Of a stretch of DNA of 64,000 bases, positions 25,537 through 33,656 are shown piece after piece. The notes beneath the pieces were generated by a model. The model saw only the letters and a program-made list of their open reading frames with translations, did not search any database and was not told where the DNA came from. Within the stretch, counting starts at the first letter, position 1; each line of letters begins with the position of its first letter. Location: the NCBI RefSeq assembly GCF_000430705.1, contig NZ_AUMN01000014.1, positions 1 to 64,000 of the forward strand, written 5' to 3'. Source of the DNA: Arthrobacter castelli DSM 16402. Lineage in GTDB: Bacteria; Actinomycetota; Actinomycetes; Actinomycetales; Micrococcaceae. The translations under genes and the position numbers were made by a program.

Positions 25537-26463
25537 ATGGCTACCGACCAGGATTCAACCAACCATCCGTCGTCGACCGCGGAGCAGGAACTGATGTTCG
25601 ACAGTGGCACCGCTCCCCCGCAGGATGCATGGAGCGATATCAGCGCGGAAGGTGAATTGAACGAGTCGAGGTCGCACCCCTGGCGCCGCTATGTCGCAGT
25701 GGGCGACTCCTTCACCGAGGGGATCGGCGATCCTGACGAACAAAGCCCCGGAGGCCACCGCGGGTGGGCCGACCGCATTGCCGAGGAGCTCAGCCGGGGC
25801 CATCAGGATTTCGCCTATGCGAACCTCGCCATCAGAGGGCGGGTGCTGCAACAGATTATCGACGAGCAGATCGAACCGGCGCTGGAGCTCAAACCCGATC
25901 TGGTTACTATTTCGGCCGGGGGCAACGACATCCTCCGGCCCAGCTCAGATCCCGACGCGCTGGCCGAGAAGCTCGATGGTGCCGTCGGCCGCCTGAGCAG
26001 CGAGGGAGCGACGGTGGTGCTGTTCACCGGGCCCGACGTCGGCAGCCCCGGAGTGCTCAGTGCGGTGCGCGGCAAGACGGCAATCTACAACGAGAATATC
26101 CGCACGATCGCCACCCGCCATGACGCAGTGATTGCCGACATGTGGGCGCTGCGGGAACTGGCCGATCCGCAGATGTGGGCCGGGGACCGGTTGCATTTCT
26201 CGCCGCTGGGCCATCACACTATTGCCATTATGGCGCTCGACTCGCTTGCCGTCGTCCACTCCCTTCATCCCCAGAGGCCCAAACCGCTGCCGCCGAAGAA
26301 CTGGCGCGCTGCCCGGGCCGAGGACTTGGTCTGGGCCAGGGAATTCTTCCTGCCGTGGGTCATCCGGCGGATCCGGCATCAGTCCTCCGGCGACGGCGTG
26401 CAGCCCAAGCGCCCGCAGGCAGGGCCGATCTTCGGCAGCGGAATGCCTCCCGGCTCCAACTGA
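25537..26463 (+). CDS. SGNH/GDSL-family hydrolase
   Basis: 308 residues from the ATG at 25537, which follows AAGGA. An acidic, disordered head of about 50 residues precedes the SGNH core: block I VAVGDSFTEGIGD (S58), block III SAGGNDILRP, and block V DRLHFSPLGHHTIA with the Asp-His pair. The Gly of block II lies in AIRGRVLQQ. The C-terminus adds a basic ~60-residue tail. No signal peptide. Members hydrolyse esters of lipids or sugars; the substrate is not evident. Confidence 0.88.
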   Translation: MATDQDSTNHPSSTAEQELMFDSGTAPPQDAWSDISAEGELNESRSHPWRRYVAVGDSFTEGIGDPDEQSPGGHRGWADRIAEELSRGHQDFAYANLAIRGRVLQQIIDEQIEPALELKPDLVTISAGGNDILRPSSDPDALAEKLDGAVGRLSSEGATVVLFTGPDVGSPGVLSAVRGKTAIYNENIRTIATRHDAVIADMWALRELADPQMWAGDRLHFSPLGHHTIAIMALDSLAVVHSLHPQRPKPLPPKNWRAARAEDLVWAREFFLPWVIRRIRHQSSGDGVQPKRPQAGPIFGSGMPPGSN

Positions 26464-26552
26464 GGCCGGCGGCACCTGACGGCGTCGCCGCTGCCAGCAA
26501 CCTGGACGGCGTCGGCCGCCGGCGCACTGGACGGCGGCAGCTGTTCCGTGGC

Positions 26553-27692
26553 TCAGCAGCGGACGATGTCGGACAACTGCGCTGCCTCAATCAGGAACGC
26601 ATCGTGGCCAAAGGGCGAGTCGATCATTTCCAGCCGCACGGGCACATCCGGCGGCAGTTCGGTGACCAGCCGCTCGGATTCGGCCGGGAAATACAACCGG
26701 TCGGAAGAAACCGCGGCAATGACAAACTCGATGCCGGTTCCGGCGAAGATATCCGCAATGGAACCGCGCCCACGAGTCAGGTCATGGCTGGTCAGCGCCT
26801 CCGTGACCACGATGTAACTGTTGGCGTCGAACCGTCCGGCCAGCTTGCCCGCCTGATAATCCAGGTAGCTTTCGACCTGGTACCGTCCGCGCCCGCCGTC
26901 GCCCTGCGGCAGCGGTTCCTCTGTATCCTGCGGCAGCCGTCCGAACCGGGCACCAAGATCGGGCTCGCTGCGATAGGTGATGTGAGCGATCCGGCGTGCC
27001 AGCCCGAGACCGGCCGCCGGTGCGACGCCGTCGTAATAGTCTCCACCGGCGAAGTTGGGATCCTGCCGGATCGCCAGGATCTGCGCCTGGGCGAAAGCGA
27101 TTTGCTCGGCCGTGCTGGCCGCACAGCCCGCAACACAGATGCACCGGCTGACGCGGTCAGGGTGCATGGCAGCCCACTCCAGGGCGCGGGCGCCTCCCAT
27201 GGAACCGCCGACGACGGTATGCCAGGCCCCGATACCCAGCGCATCGGCCAGATGAACCTCGGCGGAGACGGAATCCCGCACTGTCACATGCGGAAACCGC
27301 GAACCCCAGGGCGCGCCGTCCGGAGCCGGACTGGACGGCCCCGTGGTGCCGTAGCAGCCGCCAATGATATTGGGCGCGACGACGAACATCTCATCCGTGT
27401 CAATGGCACGGCCGGGCCCCACCAGGGGCTCCCACCAGCCGTCTTCGTTCGACGAACCCCGGCTCACGTGGGCGCTTCCGGTGAGGGCATGCAGCACCAG
27501 CACGGCGTTGGATGCGTCCTCGTTCAGCGTCCCCCACGTCTCGTAACCGAGGACGACGCCGGGCAGTTCGGCACCCGACTCGAGCTGCAGCGTTCCCACC
27601 GGAAGGCGCTGCAGTACGCCGTCCGGCCATGCCGACCCGACGTTATCGGGCTGCGCAGTCTTCCGGCTGCGCAGTTGGGACGGGGAACTCAC
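26553..27692 (-). CDS. metX: Homoserine O-acetyltransferase
   Basis: 379 residues. Transfers acetyl from acetyl-CoA to homoserine, the activation step of methionine synthesis by direct sulfhydrylation. Alpha/beta-hydrolase fold with VLHALTGSAH, the nucleophile elbow VGGSMGGARALEW (S164), Asp in SDRLYFP (D331) and His in SPFGHDAF (H363). The start overlaps the end of metY by four bases, so the two are translationally coupled and both lie downstream of the SAM-IV riboswitch. Confidence 0.95.
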   Translation of the reverse strand: MSSPSQLRSRKTAQPDNVGSAWPDGVLQRLPVGTLQLESGAELPGVVLGYETWGTLNEDASNAVLVLHALTGSAHVSRGSSNEDGWWEPLVGPGRAIDTDEMFVVAPNIIGGCYGTTGPSSPAPDGAPWGSRFPHVTVRDSVSAEVHLADALGIGAWHTVVGGSMGGARALEWAAMHPDRVSRCICVAGCAASTAEQIAFAQAQILAIRQDPNFAGGDYYDGVAPAAGLGLARRIAHITYRSEPDLGARFGRLPQDTEEPLPQGDGGRGRYQVESYLDYQAGKLAGRFDANSYIVVTEALTSHDLTRGRGSIADIFAGTGIEFVIAAVSSDRLYFPAESERLVTELPPDVPVRLEMIDSPFGHDAFLIEAAQLSDIVRC

Positions 27693-29005
27693 TGGGCTTT
27701 GGCCGCCCGGAATCCGGCGTCGAGGTCGGCAATGATGTCCTCGACGTTCTCCAGCCCGACCGAGAGGCGGACCAGCCCGGGAGTGACGCCGGAGGCGGCC
27801 TGTTCCTCTTCGTTCAGCTGGCTGTGAGTGGTCGACGCCGGGTGGATCACCAGCGACCGCACATCACCAATGTTGGCCACGTGCGAGTGCAGTTCCAGGC
27901 TGTCCACAAACCGCTTGCCGGCCTCGACGCCGCCTTTGATATCGAAACCGATGATGGCAGGAATGCCCTTCGGGCTGTAGGTTCGCCCGCGCTCGTACCA
28001 GCGGCTCGAGGGCAGGCCCGCGTAGGCGACCGATTCGACGTCGTCCCTGCGTTCCAACCATTCGGCGACCTTCTGCCCGTTTTCCACGTGGCGCTCGATC
28101 CGCAGGCTCAGTGTCTCAAGTCCCTGGGCGATCAGGAATGCGTTCAGCGGGGCGACTGCCGACCCGAGGTCGCGGAGCAACTGCACCCGGGCCTTGAGGA
28201 TATACGACATGTTGGCGCCGAGCGCTCCGCCTTCGCCCAGGTCCCGGCCGAACACCAGACCGTTGTACGTCGGGTCCGGGGTGTTGAAGCCGGGGAACTT
28301 GTCCGGATCCTTCGTGTAGTCGAACTTGCCGCCGTCGACGATCACGCCGGCGATCGCGTTTCCATGCCCGCCCAGGTACTTGGTGGCGGAATGGACGACG
28401 ACGTCCGCGCCCCACTCCAGCGGGCGGATCAGGTACGGCGTCGCCAGCGTGTTGTCGATGATCAACGGCACGCCGGCGTCGTGGGCCACCTCGCTGACGC
28501 TCTCGATGTCGAGCACATCCTGGCGGGGGTTGGAGACCGATTCGGAGAAGAAGGCCTTGGTATTGGGGCGGACGGCGTCGCGCCACTGCTGCAAGTCATC
28601 CGGGTCCGCCACGAAGCTGACGTCCACGCCGAGCTTGCGCAGGGTATGCTGCAGCAGGTTGTACGTGCCGCCATACAGGTTGGGGCTGGCGACCACGTGA
28701 TCGCCGGACTCGGCGACATTGAGGATGGCATACGTGGTGGCGGCCTGCCCGGAAGCGAGCAGCAGCCCGCCGACGCCGCCCTCAAGGTCTGCGACCCGGG
28801 CTTCGACCGGCTCGGAGGTGGGATTGCCAATGCGGCTGTAGATCGGCCCCAACTCGGCCAGGGCGAACCGGTCGGCGGCTTGCTGCGCATCGTCGAAGAC
28901 GAACGACGTCGTCTGGTAGATCGGCAGCGCACGCGCTCCGGTGGTGCTGTCAGGCTGCTGTCCGGCGTGGATCTGACGGGTTTCGAATGACCAGTTATTA
29001 CTCAT
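27689..29005 (-). CDS. metY: O-acetylhomoserine sulfhydrylase (PLP enzyme)
   Basis: 438 residues. Makes homocysteine from O-acetylhomoserine and sulfide. Cys/Met-metabolism PLP family: FETRQIHAGQQPD at the N-terminus, YSRIGNPTSEPVEARVADLE, and the PLP lysine K209 in HSATKYLGGHGN. The C-terminus RLSVGLENVEDIIADLDAGF is diagnostic. TAGGAG lies seven bases before the start. The SAM-IV aptamer in the leader (29101-29268) should switch the gene off when SAM is plentiful. Confidence 0.96.
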   Translation of the reverse strand: MSNNWSFETRQIHAGQQPDSTTGARALPIYQTTSFVFDDAQQAADRFALAELGPIYSRIGNPTSEPVEARVADLEGGVGGLLLASGQAATTYAILNVAESGDHVVASPNLYGGTYNLLQHTLRKLGVDVSFVADPDDLQQWRDAVRPNTKAFFSESVSNPRQDVLDIESVSEVAHDAGVPLIIDNTLATPYLIRPLEWGADVVVHSATKYLGGHGNAIAGVIVDGGKFDYTKDPDKFPGFNTPDPTYNGLVFGRDLGEGGALGANMSYILKARVQLLRDLGSAVAPLNAFLIAQGLETLSLRIERHVENGQKVAEWLERRDDVESVAYAGLPSSRWYERGRTYSPKGIPAIIGFDIKGGVEAGKRFVDSLELHSHVANIGDVRSLVIHPASTTHSQLNEEEQAASGVTPGLVRLSVGLENVEDIIADLDAGFRAAKAQ

Positions 29006-29100
29006 TACAGGCTCCTAGGTTCCGGGGCCCATAGCCGTGCCGGAACGCGCGATCCAGCACGAGATACGACCCGCGCTTGCACCCAGCCTCGTGGCTGAAT

Positions 29101-29268
29101 GCCTGGTCCTCACCCGGGGCACCCCACCGCGGTTGGAGGGTTGCCGGTCAGCAAGCCGGGGCAATGAGTCCGCCATCCGCCTCGTCCACGCGCTGGTCCA
29201 CGCTGTAATCCACACGGTGATCCACGCTCGCGAAGCGGGCCAGGCGTCCTCTGCTGACACTCATGACC
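29101..29268 (-). promoter_or_regulatory. SAM-IV riboswitch in the metY-metX leader
   Basis: On the minus strand the conserved core is present: GGTCATGAGTG at the 5' end, the helix TGCTGAC (29147-29153) with GTCAGCA (29252-29258), CCGGCAACCCTCCAACCG, GGTGGGGTGCCCCGGGTGA, and the closing GACC (29108-29105). It lies about 95 bp upstream of metY. Known SAM-IV RNAs occur in actinobacteria and repress methionine genes. Unusually, 98 nt lie between the two strands of the second helix, and 48 of them are a tandem repeat. Confidence 0.9.
29183..29230. repeat. 12-bp tandem repeat, four units, inside the riboswitch
   Basis: The word TCCAC recurs at exactly 12-bp steps (29185, 29197, 29209, 29221), each in an NNTCCACRCNNN unit. 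The units differ at several positions. Confidence 0.85.
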
Positions 29269-29470
29269 TGATTCAAGTGTCGGAAATCTTTGGCCGGAAG
29301 GCAACCTGTATGACGCAAATTGACACATAGCACGGATAAACCAGGGACCCGGGCGCCGGGCACGCCGAGTGCGAGCAAGCCCGGACCCGGGCCGCGGTCG
29401 CCGGGCAAAGCCAGACGATGACAGCCAGGACACGGCCGCCGGGCGCGAACAAGCGAGCACGCCGGCCGTG

Positions 29471-29486
29471 CTTAGGCAAGCCTTAG
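29471..29486. promoter_or_regulatory. Possible DtxR/IdeR-like iron box
   Basis: CTTAGGCAAGCCTTAG is a near palindrome (AGGC/GCCT arms with outer CT/AG) resembling actinobacterial iron-regulator sites, 35 bp before the glyoxalase-like gene. It departs from the consensus; weak. Confidence 0.25.
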
Positions 29487-29521
29487 TCGAGACACATCTC
29501 ACAAAGTGCAAAGATGAGCGT

Positions 29522-30163
29522 ATGCGCTTGGATCACATCTCATACGCTTGTGGACCCGATGGACTCGCCGCTACGGCAGACAAAGTCGCCGAAGCCCTCG
29601 GTATCGAGGCCGTCAAGGGCGGCGTCCATCCCCGTTTCGGCACCAGGAATATGATCTTTCCCCTGACTGACCGGCACTATGCCGAGGTTGTCGAGGTGCT
29701 CGATCATCCGGCGTCGGACAAGGCCCCCTTTGGCCAGGCTGTTCGTGCCCGATCGGAAGCCGGCGGCGGCTGGATGGGCTGGTGCGTGGCCGTGGAGGAC
29801 CTGGCTCCCTTCGAAAAGCGGCTCGGCCGTGAATCCGTCCCGGGCAACCGCAAATTCCCCGACGGACGCGAATTAATCTGGCGCCAGATCGGAATCAAAG
29901 GCCTCATCGCTGATCCGCAGGTCCCCTACATGCTCAAGTGGGACGGCGACACGGACCTGCACCCGTCGAATGCGCGGAGCAACGACGTGAAGCTCACCGG
30001 GCTGACCATTGCCGGCTCCGCCGAACGCGTCACGGAATGGCTGGGTACCTGCGTGGAGGACCCGCTCGACGACGTGCAGGTTGATTGGATGGCCCCGAAC
30101 GGCACACCCGGCATCATGTCCGTGCGATTCGAGACCGCCGACGGCAAGGTCGTGGACCTCTAA
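29522..30163 (+). CDS. Glyoxalase-like (VOC-fold) protein
   Basis: 213 residues from the ATG at 29522. It opens MRLDHISYACGPDGLAATAD and continues with a short helix and HPRFGTRNMIFPL, the pattern of the glyoxalase-like domain PF13468. A second VOC half follows (VKLTGLTIAGSAERVTEWLG, then GIMSVRFETADG). Metal-binding residues cannot be assigned safely, and the reaction is unknown. An upstream in-frame extension to 29369 has no family sequence and is rejected. A large palindrome ends the unit. Confidence 0.8.
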   Translation: MRLDHISYACGPDGLAATADKVAEALGIEAVKGGVHPRFGTRNMIFPLTDRHYAEVVEVLDHPASDKAPFGQAVRARSEAGGGWMGWCVAVEDLAPFEKRLGRESVPGNRKFPDGRELIWRQIGIKGLIADPQVPYMLKWDGDTDLHPSNARSNDVKLTGLTIAGSAERVTEWLGTCVEDPLDDVQVDWMAPNGTPGIMSVRFETADGKVVDL

Positions 30164-30241
30164 GACCCCTGCCGCCGGCGCGGGGGCCGCCCTCGGGAAC
30201 CGCGCCGCCCGAAACCACCGCTCGCCCCGAAACTCGGTTCT

Positions 30242-30304
30242 GCTCCGCTTTGGGACATTTGACCGGCGGCGCCGACGGTAAAATATCCCAAAGCGGAGTC
30301 TTTT
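30242..30304 (+). terminator. Large palindrome, copy 1 (terminator-like)
   Basis: Outer arms GCTCCGCTTTGGGACAT and its near-complement ending CCCAAAGCGGAG, inner GGCGGCGCCG core, then TTTT. Nearly the same sequence recurs at 31410-31472. Confidence 0.75.
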
Positions 30305-30414
30305 CATCGGATCCTGTTCCGTCCAGGCCTCCACAGGGGCATCTTTCGGTCAAACCATCCACATTCAGCGCCCCGAGTGCGCCGACGTCGTTCTTCCCAT
30401 AGCAGTATTGCTCC

Positions 30415-31398
30415 ATGGCTGCTTCTTCCCTGATTTTCGTCCGCCACGCAGAGCGAGCGGGTATGGACCGACGTTTATTGGCGCGGCGGGCCGAAAAGGG
30501 ACACCTGTATCGTGTCCAGTCCGGGGTGTACATCCCTGCCGAAGAGTGGATCGCTCTGGAGTGGTGGGAGCAATACCCGCTTAGAATCGAGGCGTTCAGC
30601 CGAAACTCCGCAAATATACGGGTCTTTGCGCTCCAGTCCGCAGCGGCGCTCTGGGGTATCCCCTTCTTTGGTACATACAACGACATTCATGTTCTGGTCA
30701 TTGATGGAGCCCATCCACGGCGGCGCGGTGGTGTTCGCAGCCATCCCGACCTGGGACTGGACGCCCTGCAGTCGCACGACGGGTACCGGCTGACTTCCCG
30801 TGCCCAGACCGTCGTCGATCTGGCTGTCAGCGCGCCATTCGAACAGTCGGTTGCGGCGGCGGATCATGTCCTGCGTCCTGATAAGCAGCACGGCCTACCT
30901 GCTATCCCGAAAAGTGCCCTTCTCGCCGTAGCAGATCGCCTTGGTTCCAAGGCGAAGTTCGAACGTGCCCGGCGGGTTATCCAATTTGCCGACCCGCGCT
31001 CGGCGTCACCTGGTGAATCAGTCAGCCGAGCCTATATGTACTTGATGGGCTTCCCACAACCAGTACTTCAGTATCGTGTCGTGGATTCAGACGGGCGGGT
31101 CATCGGCAGAAGCGACTTCTATTGGGAAGACGGGCGCGTCCTCGGAGAATACGACGGGACCGTAAAGTACTCACGAAACAAGTACCTCAAGGGGAAATTG
31201 CCGCAGGACGCACTCGAAGCGGAGAAGAACCGTGAAGATGCCATGCGTGCCACTGGCCGTGGAATGGCCAGATGGCTCTGGACGGACATCTGGCAGTCCG
31301 GAGCAGAGCCGGCTATGGGGTTGGCCCGGAAGTTACGGAAAGCGGGACTCACTCCCGATCCGCACCGGAACATCTGGGATGTGACCCTAACTCGTTGA
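30415..31398 (+). CDS. AbiEi-like antitoxin domain fused to PD-(D/E)XK/Vsr-like domain
   Basis: 327 residues. The N-terminal part (about 15-60) looks like the winged-helix AbiEi antitoxin domain (LLARRAEKGHLYRVQSGVYI), followed by a middle domain. The C-terminal part has the residues of a DUF559/Vsr-like PD-(D/E)XK nuclease fold: E201 in SPGESVSRAYM, D234 in RSDFYW, and E245-x-D247 in VLGEYDG. Proteins of this layout are frequent and multicopy in actinobacteria and usually stand alone, as here: no AbiEii nucleotidyltransferase is adjacent. DNA binding is likely; nuclease activity is inferred. The gene is bracketed by two copies of the same palindrome. Confidence 0.75.
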   Translation: MAASSLIFVRHAERAGMDRRLLARRAEKGHLYRVQSGVYIPAEEWIALEWWEQYPLRIEAFSRNSANIRVFALQSAAALWGIPFFGTYNDIHVLVIDGAHPRRRGGVRSHPDLGLDALQSHDGYRLTSRAQTVVDLAVSAPFEQSVAAADHVLRPDKQHGLPAIPKSALLAVADRLGSKAKFERARRVIQFADPRSASPGESVSRAYMYLMGFPQPVLQYRVVDSDGRVIGRSDFYWEDGRVLGEYDGTVKYSRNKYLKGKLPQDALEAEKNREDAMRATGRGMARWLWTDIWQSGAEPAMGLARKLRKAGLTPDPHRNIWDVTLTR

Positions 31399-31409
31399 CG
31401 CTGATTCCT

Positions 31410-31472
31410 GCTCCGCTTTGGGACATTGTGCCGGCGGCGCCGCCGGTCAAATGTCCCAAAGCGGAGCTTTTT
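31410..31472 (+). terminator. Large palindrome, copy 2 (terminator-like)
   Basis: GCTCCGCTTTGGGACATT ... GGCGGCGCCGCC ... ATGTCCCAAAGCGGAGC followed by TTTTT. Starts 11 bp after the AbiEi-like gene's stop and is a near copy of 30242-30304 in the same orientation. Confidence 0.8.
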
Positions 31473-31562
31473 CGTGGACGGTGGTCGTAGACCGTAGACC
31501 GTGGACCGTGGTGGTGGTCGGTGGGTGATGGGCGAGGGTCGGTGGTAAGGAGATCATGCCCC

Positions 31563-32345
31563 TCACGCCAGTCCGAGGGCTTCGCCGAAGATGGTGAAAC
31601 CGACGAACGCGCCGATGTCGAGCAGCGCGTGGGCAATCACCAGGGGCATCACGCGGCCGTACCTGGTGTAGAAGTACCCGAAGATCAGGCCCATCATGAA
31701 ATTCCCAAGGAACGGGCCGAACCCTTGGTACAGGTGGTAACTGCCGCGCAGCAGGGAGCTGACCACAATGCTGGTCACGGTGCTCCACCCGAATTTCGCG
31801 AACCGGTTGAACAGGTACGCCACGACAATGACTTCCTCGACAATGGCGTGCCGCAGCGCCGAGAGGATCAACACCGGAATACTCCACCAGTACTCGTCGA
31901 GGGCAGCCGGCACGATCGCCGTGGTGATTCCCAGCGCCCGGCCCGCGGCGTAGACACCAATGGTCCCGACGCCGATCACCACCGCGAGCCCGAATCCGAA
32001 CAGGAAATCGCGGACCGGCCGGCTGAACGTGAACCCGATGGCGGCGAACGCGGACCGCCCGGGTCCGGTGAGCAGGAACAGCACCAGGGCCACCGGTACC
32101 AGCGCAAACAGGATGTCCAGCAGCTGGAAGGCCAGGTCGAAGTACGGCCGCTCGTTCAAGGTCGGGTTCATCGTCGTGGTCTGCTGTCCCAGGGGCGCCT
32201 GGGTGAGCTTGTCCAGCAGATTGACGACGGCGTAAACCGCCGATTGCCCGAGCGAGAGTCCGAGCACAATCAGCACTTCGAACAACAGACGACGGCGGCC
32301 GGCCGGTTCGGTGGATGGAACGGTCTGTGACGGCATGCTCTCCAT
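31563..32345 (-). CDS. CPBP-family intramembrane protease
   Basis: 260 residues, about seven hydrophobic segments. The CPBP (Abi/CAAX-protease-like) motifs are visible: EEVIVVAYLF (motif 1 Glu pair), GSYHLYQGFGPFLGNFMMGL (motif 2 His) and VIAHALLDIGAF (motif 3 His). In motif 1 the arginine of EExxxR is replaced, a variant I believe is usual in this actinobacterial subfamily. Substrate unknown. It stands alone between the palindrome and hutI. Confidence 0.85.
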   Translation of the reverse strand: MESMPSQTVPSTEPAGRRRLLFEVLIVLGLSLGQSAVYAVVNLLDKLTQAPLGQQTTTMNPTLNERPYFDLAFQLLDILFALVPVALVLFLLTGPGRSAFAAIGFTFSRPVRDFLFGFGLAVVIGVGTIGVYAAGRALGITTAIVPAALDEYWWSIPVLILSALRHAIVEEVIVVAYLFNRFAKFGWSTVTSIVVSSLLRGSYHLYQGFGPFLGNFMMGLIFGYFYTRYGRVMPLVIAHALLDIGAFVGFTIFGEALGLA

Positions 32346-32441
32346 CCTAGGATCCGCACCACCCCGGATCCTTACACGCCTCGGTCAGCACTCCGGGATG
32401 ACGGCACATCGGAAAGACATCGTTTTAGAGTCGGCGTGGAA

Positions 32442-33653
32442 TCAGGCCCGCGCGTCGAACTCTTTCCCCGCGCGCCACACCCGGTGGGTCAGCGGAATAC
32501 CTGGCCGGTACGCCAGGTGAGTCGCCGACGGCGCATCGAGCATGTGCAGGTCCGCCCGGTGCCCGACGGCGATGCTGCCCACCGCACGGGCGCCATCGCG
32601 GTCCTCGCCGGCCTCCCGGTGCAGGGCCAGCGCTCCCCCGAACGTCGCCGCCCGGACGGCTTCGTGGATGCTGAGTTTCATCTGCAGCACGGCGGTGGTG
32701 ACGCAGTAGGCCATCGAGGAGGTGTACGACGTTCCCGGGTTGCAGTTGGACGCCAGCGCGATCTGCACACCGGCATCGAGCAGCTCCCGTCCGGGGGCCA
32801 ACGGCTGCCGGGTGGAAAGGTCGCAAGCGGGCAGGCAGGTGGCGACGGTACCGCGTGCTCCCCCGCCGGACCAGCCAGCCCAGGAATCGGCGAGCGCGGC
32901 GACGTCGGCGTCCTGAAGATAGCTCACGTGATCCACGCTGGCGGCTCCCATCTCCACGGCAAGCCGCACCCCCGGCCCGGGGCCCAACTGGTTGCCGTGC
33001 ACCCGCAGTCCCAGGCCCGCGTCCCGCGCGGCTTCCAGCACCCGCCGAGACTGGCCCTCGTCGAAGGCGCCCTGTTCGCAGAACACATCGGCCCACCGGA
33101 CATAGGGCGCCACGCCGTCGAGCATCGGCCCGCGCACCAGGTCCAGGTACTCATCGGCGTCCATCCCGTCGGGCACTAGATGCGCCCCGAGGTAGGTCAC
33201 TTCGTCGACCTGGGCGGCTGCGATCCTGGCGCTGCGGATCTCGTCCTCGACGCTGAGCCCATAGCCGGTCTTCGTTTCCAGGTACGTGGTTCCCTGCGAG
33301 AGAGCTTCACGGATCCGCCCGGTCAGCAGCCTGCCCAGGTCCTCGTCGGAGGCCTGCCGGGTGGCGCTGGTGGTGACGGCGATGCCGCCGGCGCTGTAGC
33401 TTTCGCCGGCCATCCGGGCCTCGAACTCTTCCGTCCGGTCGCCGGCGAAAACCAGGTGGGTGTGGGAGTCCACCCAGCCCGGCAGCACTGCCCGTCCTTC
33501 GGCGTCGGCGCTGGTATCGGCGGCGGGTGCTTGGTCGGCCGGGCCGACCCAGCTGATCCGCTCTCCTTCGATGACGACGGCGGCGTCGGATAGCACGGTG
33601 CCCTCGCCGTCCTGGGTCATGAGTTCGCCAATGTTGGTAATCAAATGGCTCAT
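32442..33653 (-). CDS. hutI: Imidazolonepropionase
   Basis: 403 residues. Third step of histidine breakdown: opens 4-imidazolone-5-propionate to N-formimidoyl-glutamate. Amidohydrolase fold with the metal-binding HTH at 64-66 (DSHTHLVFAGD), ETKTGYGL, the histidines in LRVHGNQLG and VDHVSY, and the acidic residue region ALASNCNPGTS. Length is normal. It is the last gene of the minus-strand hut operon, three bases after hutF. Confidence 0.95.
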   Translation of the reverse strand: MSHLITNIGELMTQDGEGTVLSDAAVVIEGERISWVGPADQAPAADTSADAEGRAVLPGWVDSHTHLVFAGDRTEEFEARMAGESYSAGGIAVTTSATRQASDEDLGRLLTGRIREALSQGTTYLETKTGYGLSVEDEIRSARIAAAQVDEVTYLGAHLVPDGMDADEYLDLVRGPMLDGVAPYVRWADVFCEQGAFDEGQSRRVLEAARDAGLGLRVHGNQLGPGPGVRLAVEMGAASVDHVSYLQDADVAALADSWAGWSGGGARGTVATCLPACDLSTRQPLAPGRELLDAGVQIALASNCNPGTSYTSSMAYCVTTAVLQMKLSIHEAVRAATFGGALALHREAGEDRDGARAVGSIAVGHRADLHMLDAPSATHLAYRPGIPLTHRVWRAGKEFDARA

Positions 33654-33656
33654 CGT

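Noticed and set aside
29101-29300. CRISPR-like reading of the regularly spaced TCCAC words
   Set aside because: Units are 12 bp with no repeat/spacer structure and lie inside a recognisable riboswitch.
31474-31535. Short GTAGACC/GTGGACC-type repeats downstream of the second palindrome
   Set aside because: Only a few degenerate seven-base units; too short and irregular to call a repeat element or CRISPR.
31563-32345. Loss of the motif-1 arginine in the CPBP protease as a sign of inactivity
   Set aside because: The Glu pair and both histidines are intact and the EEVIVV form seems normal in an actinobacterial subfamily.
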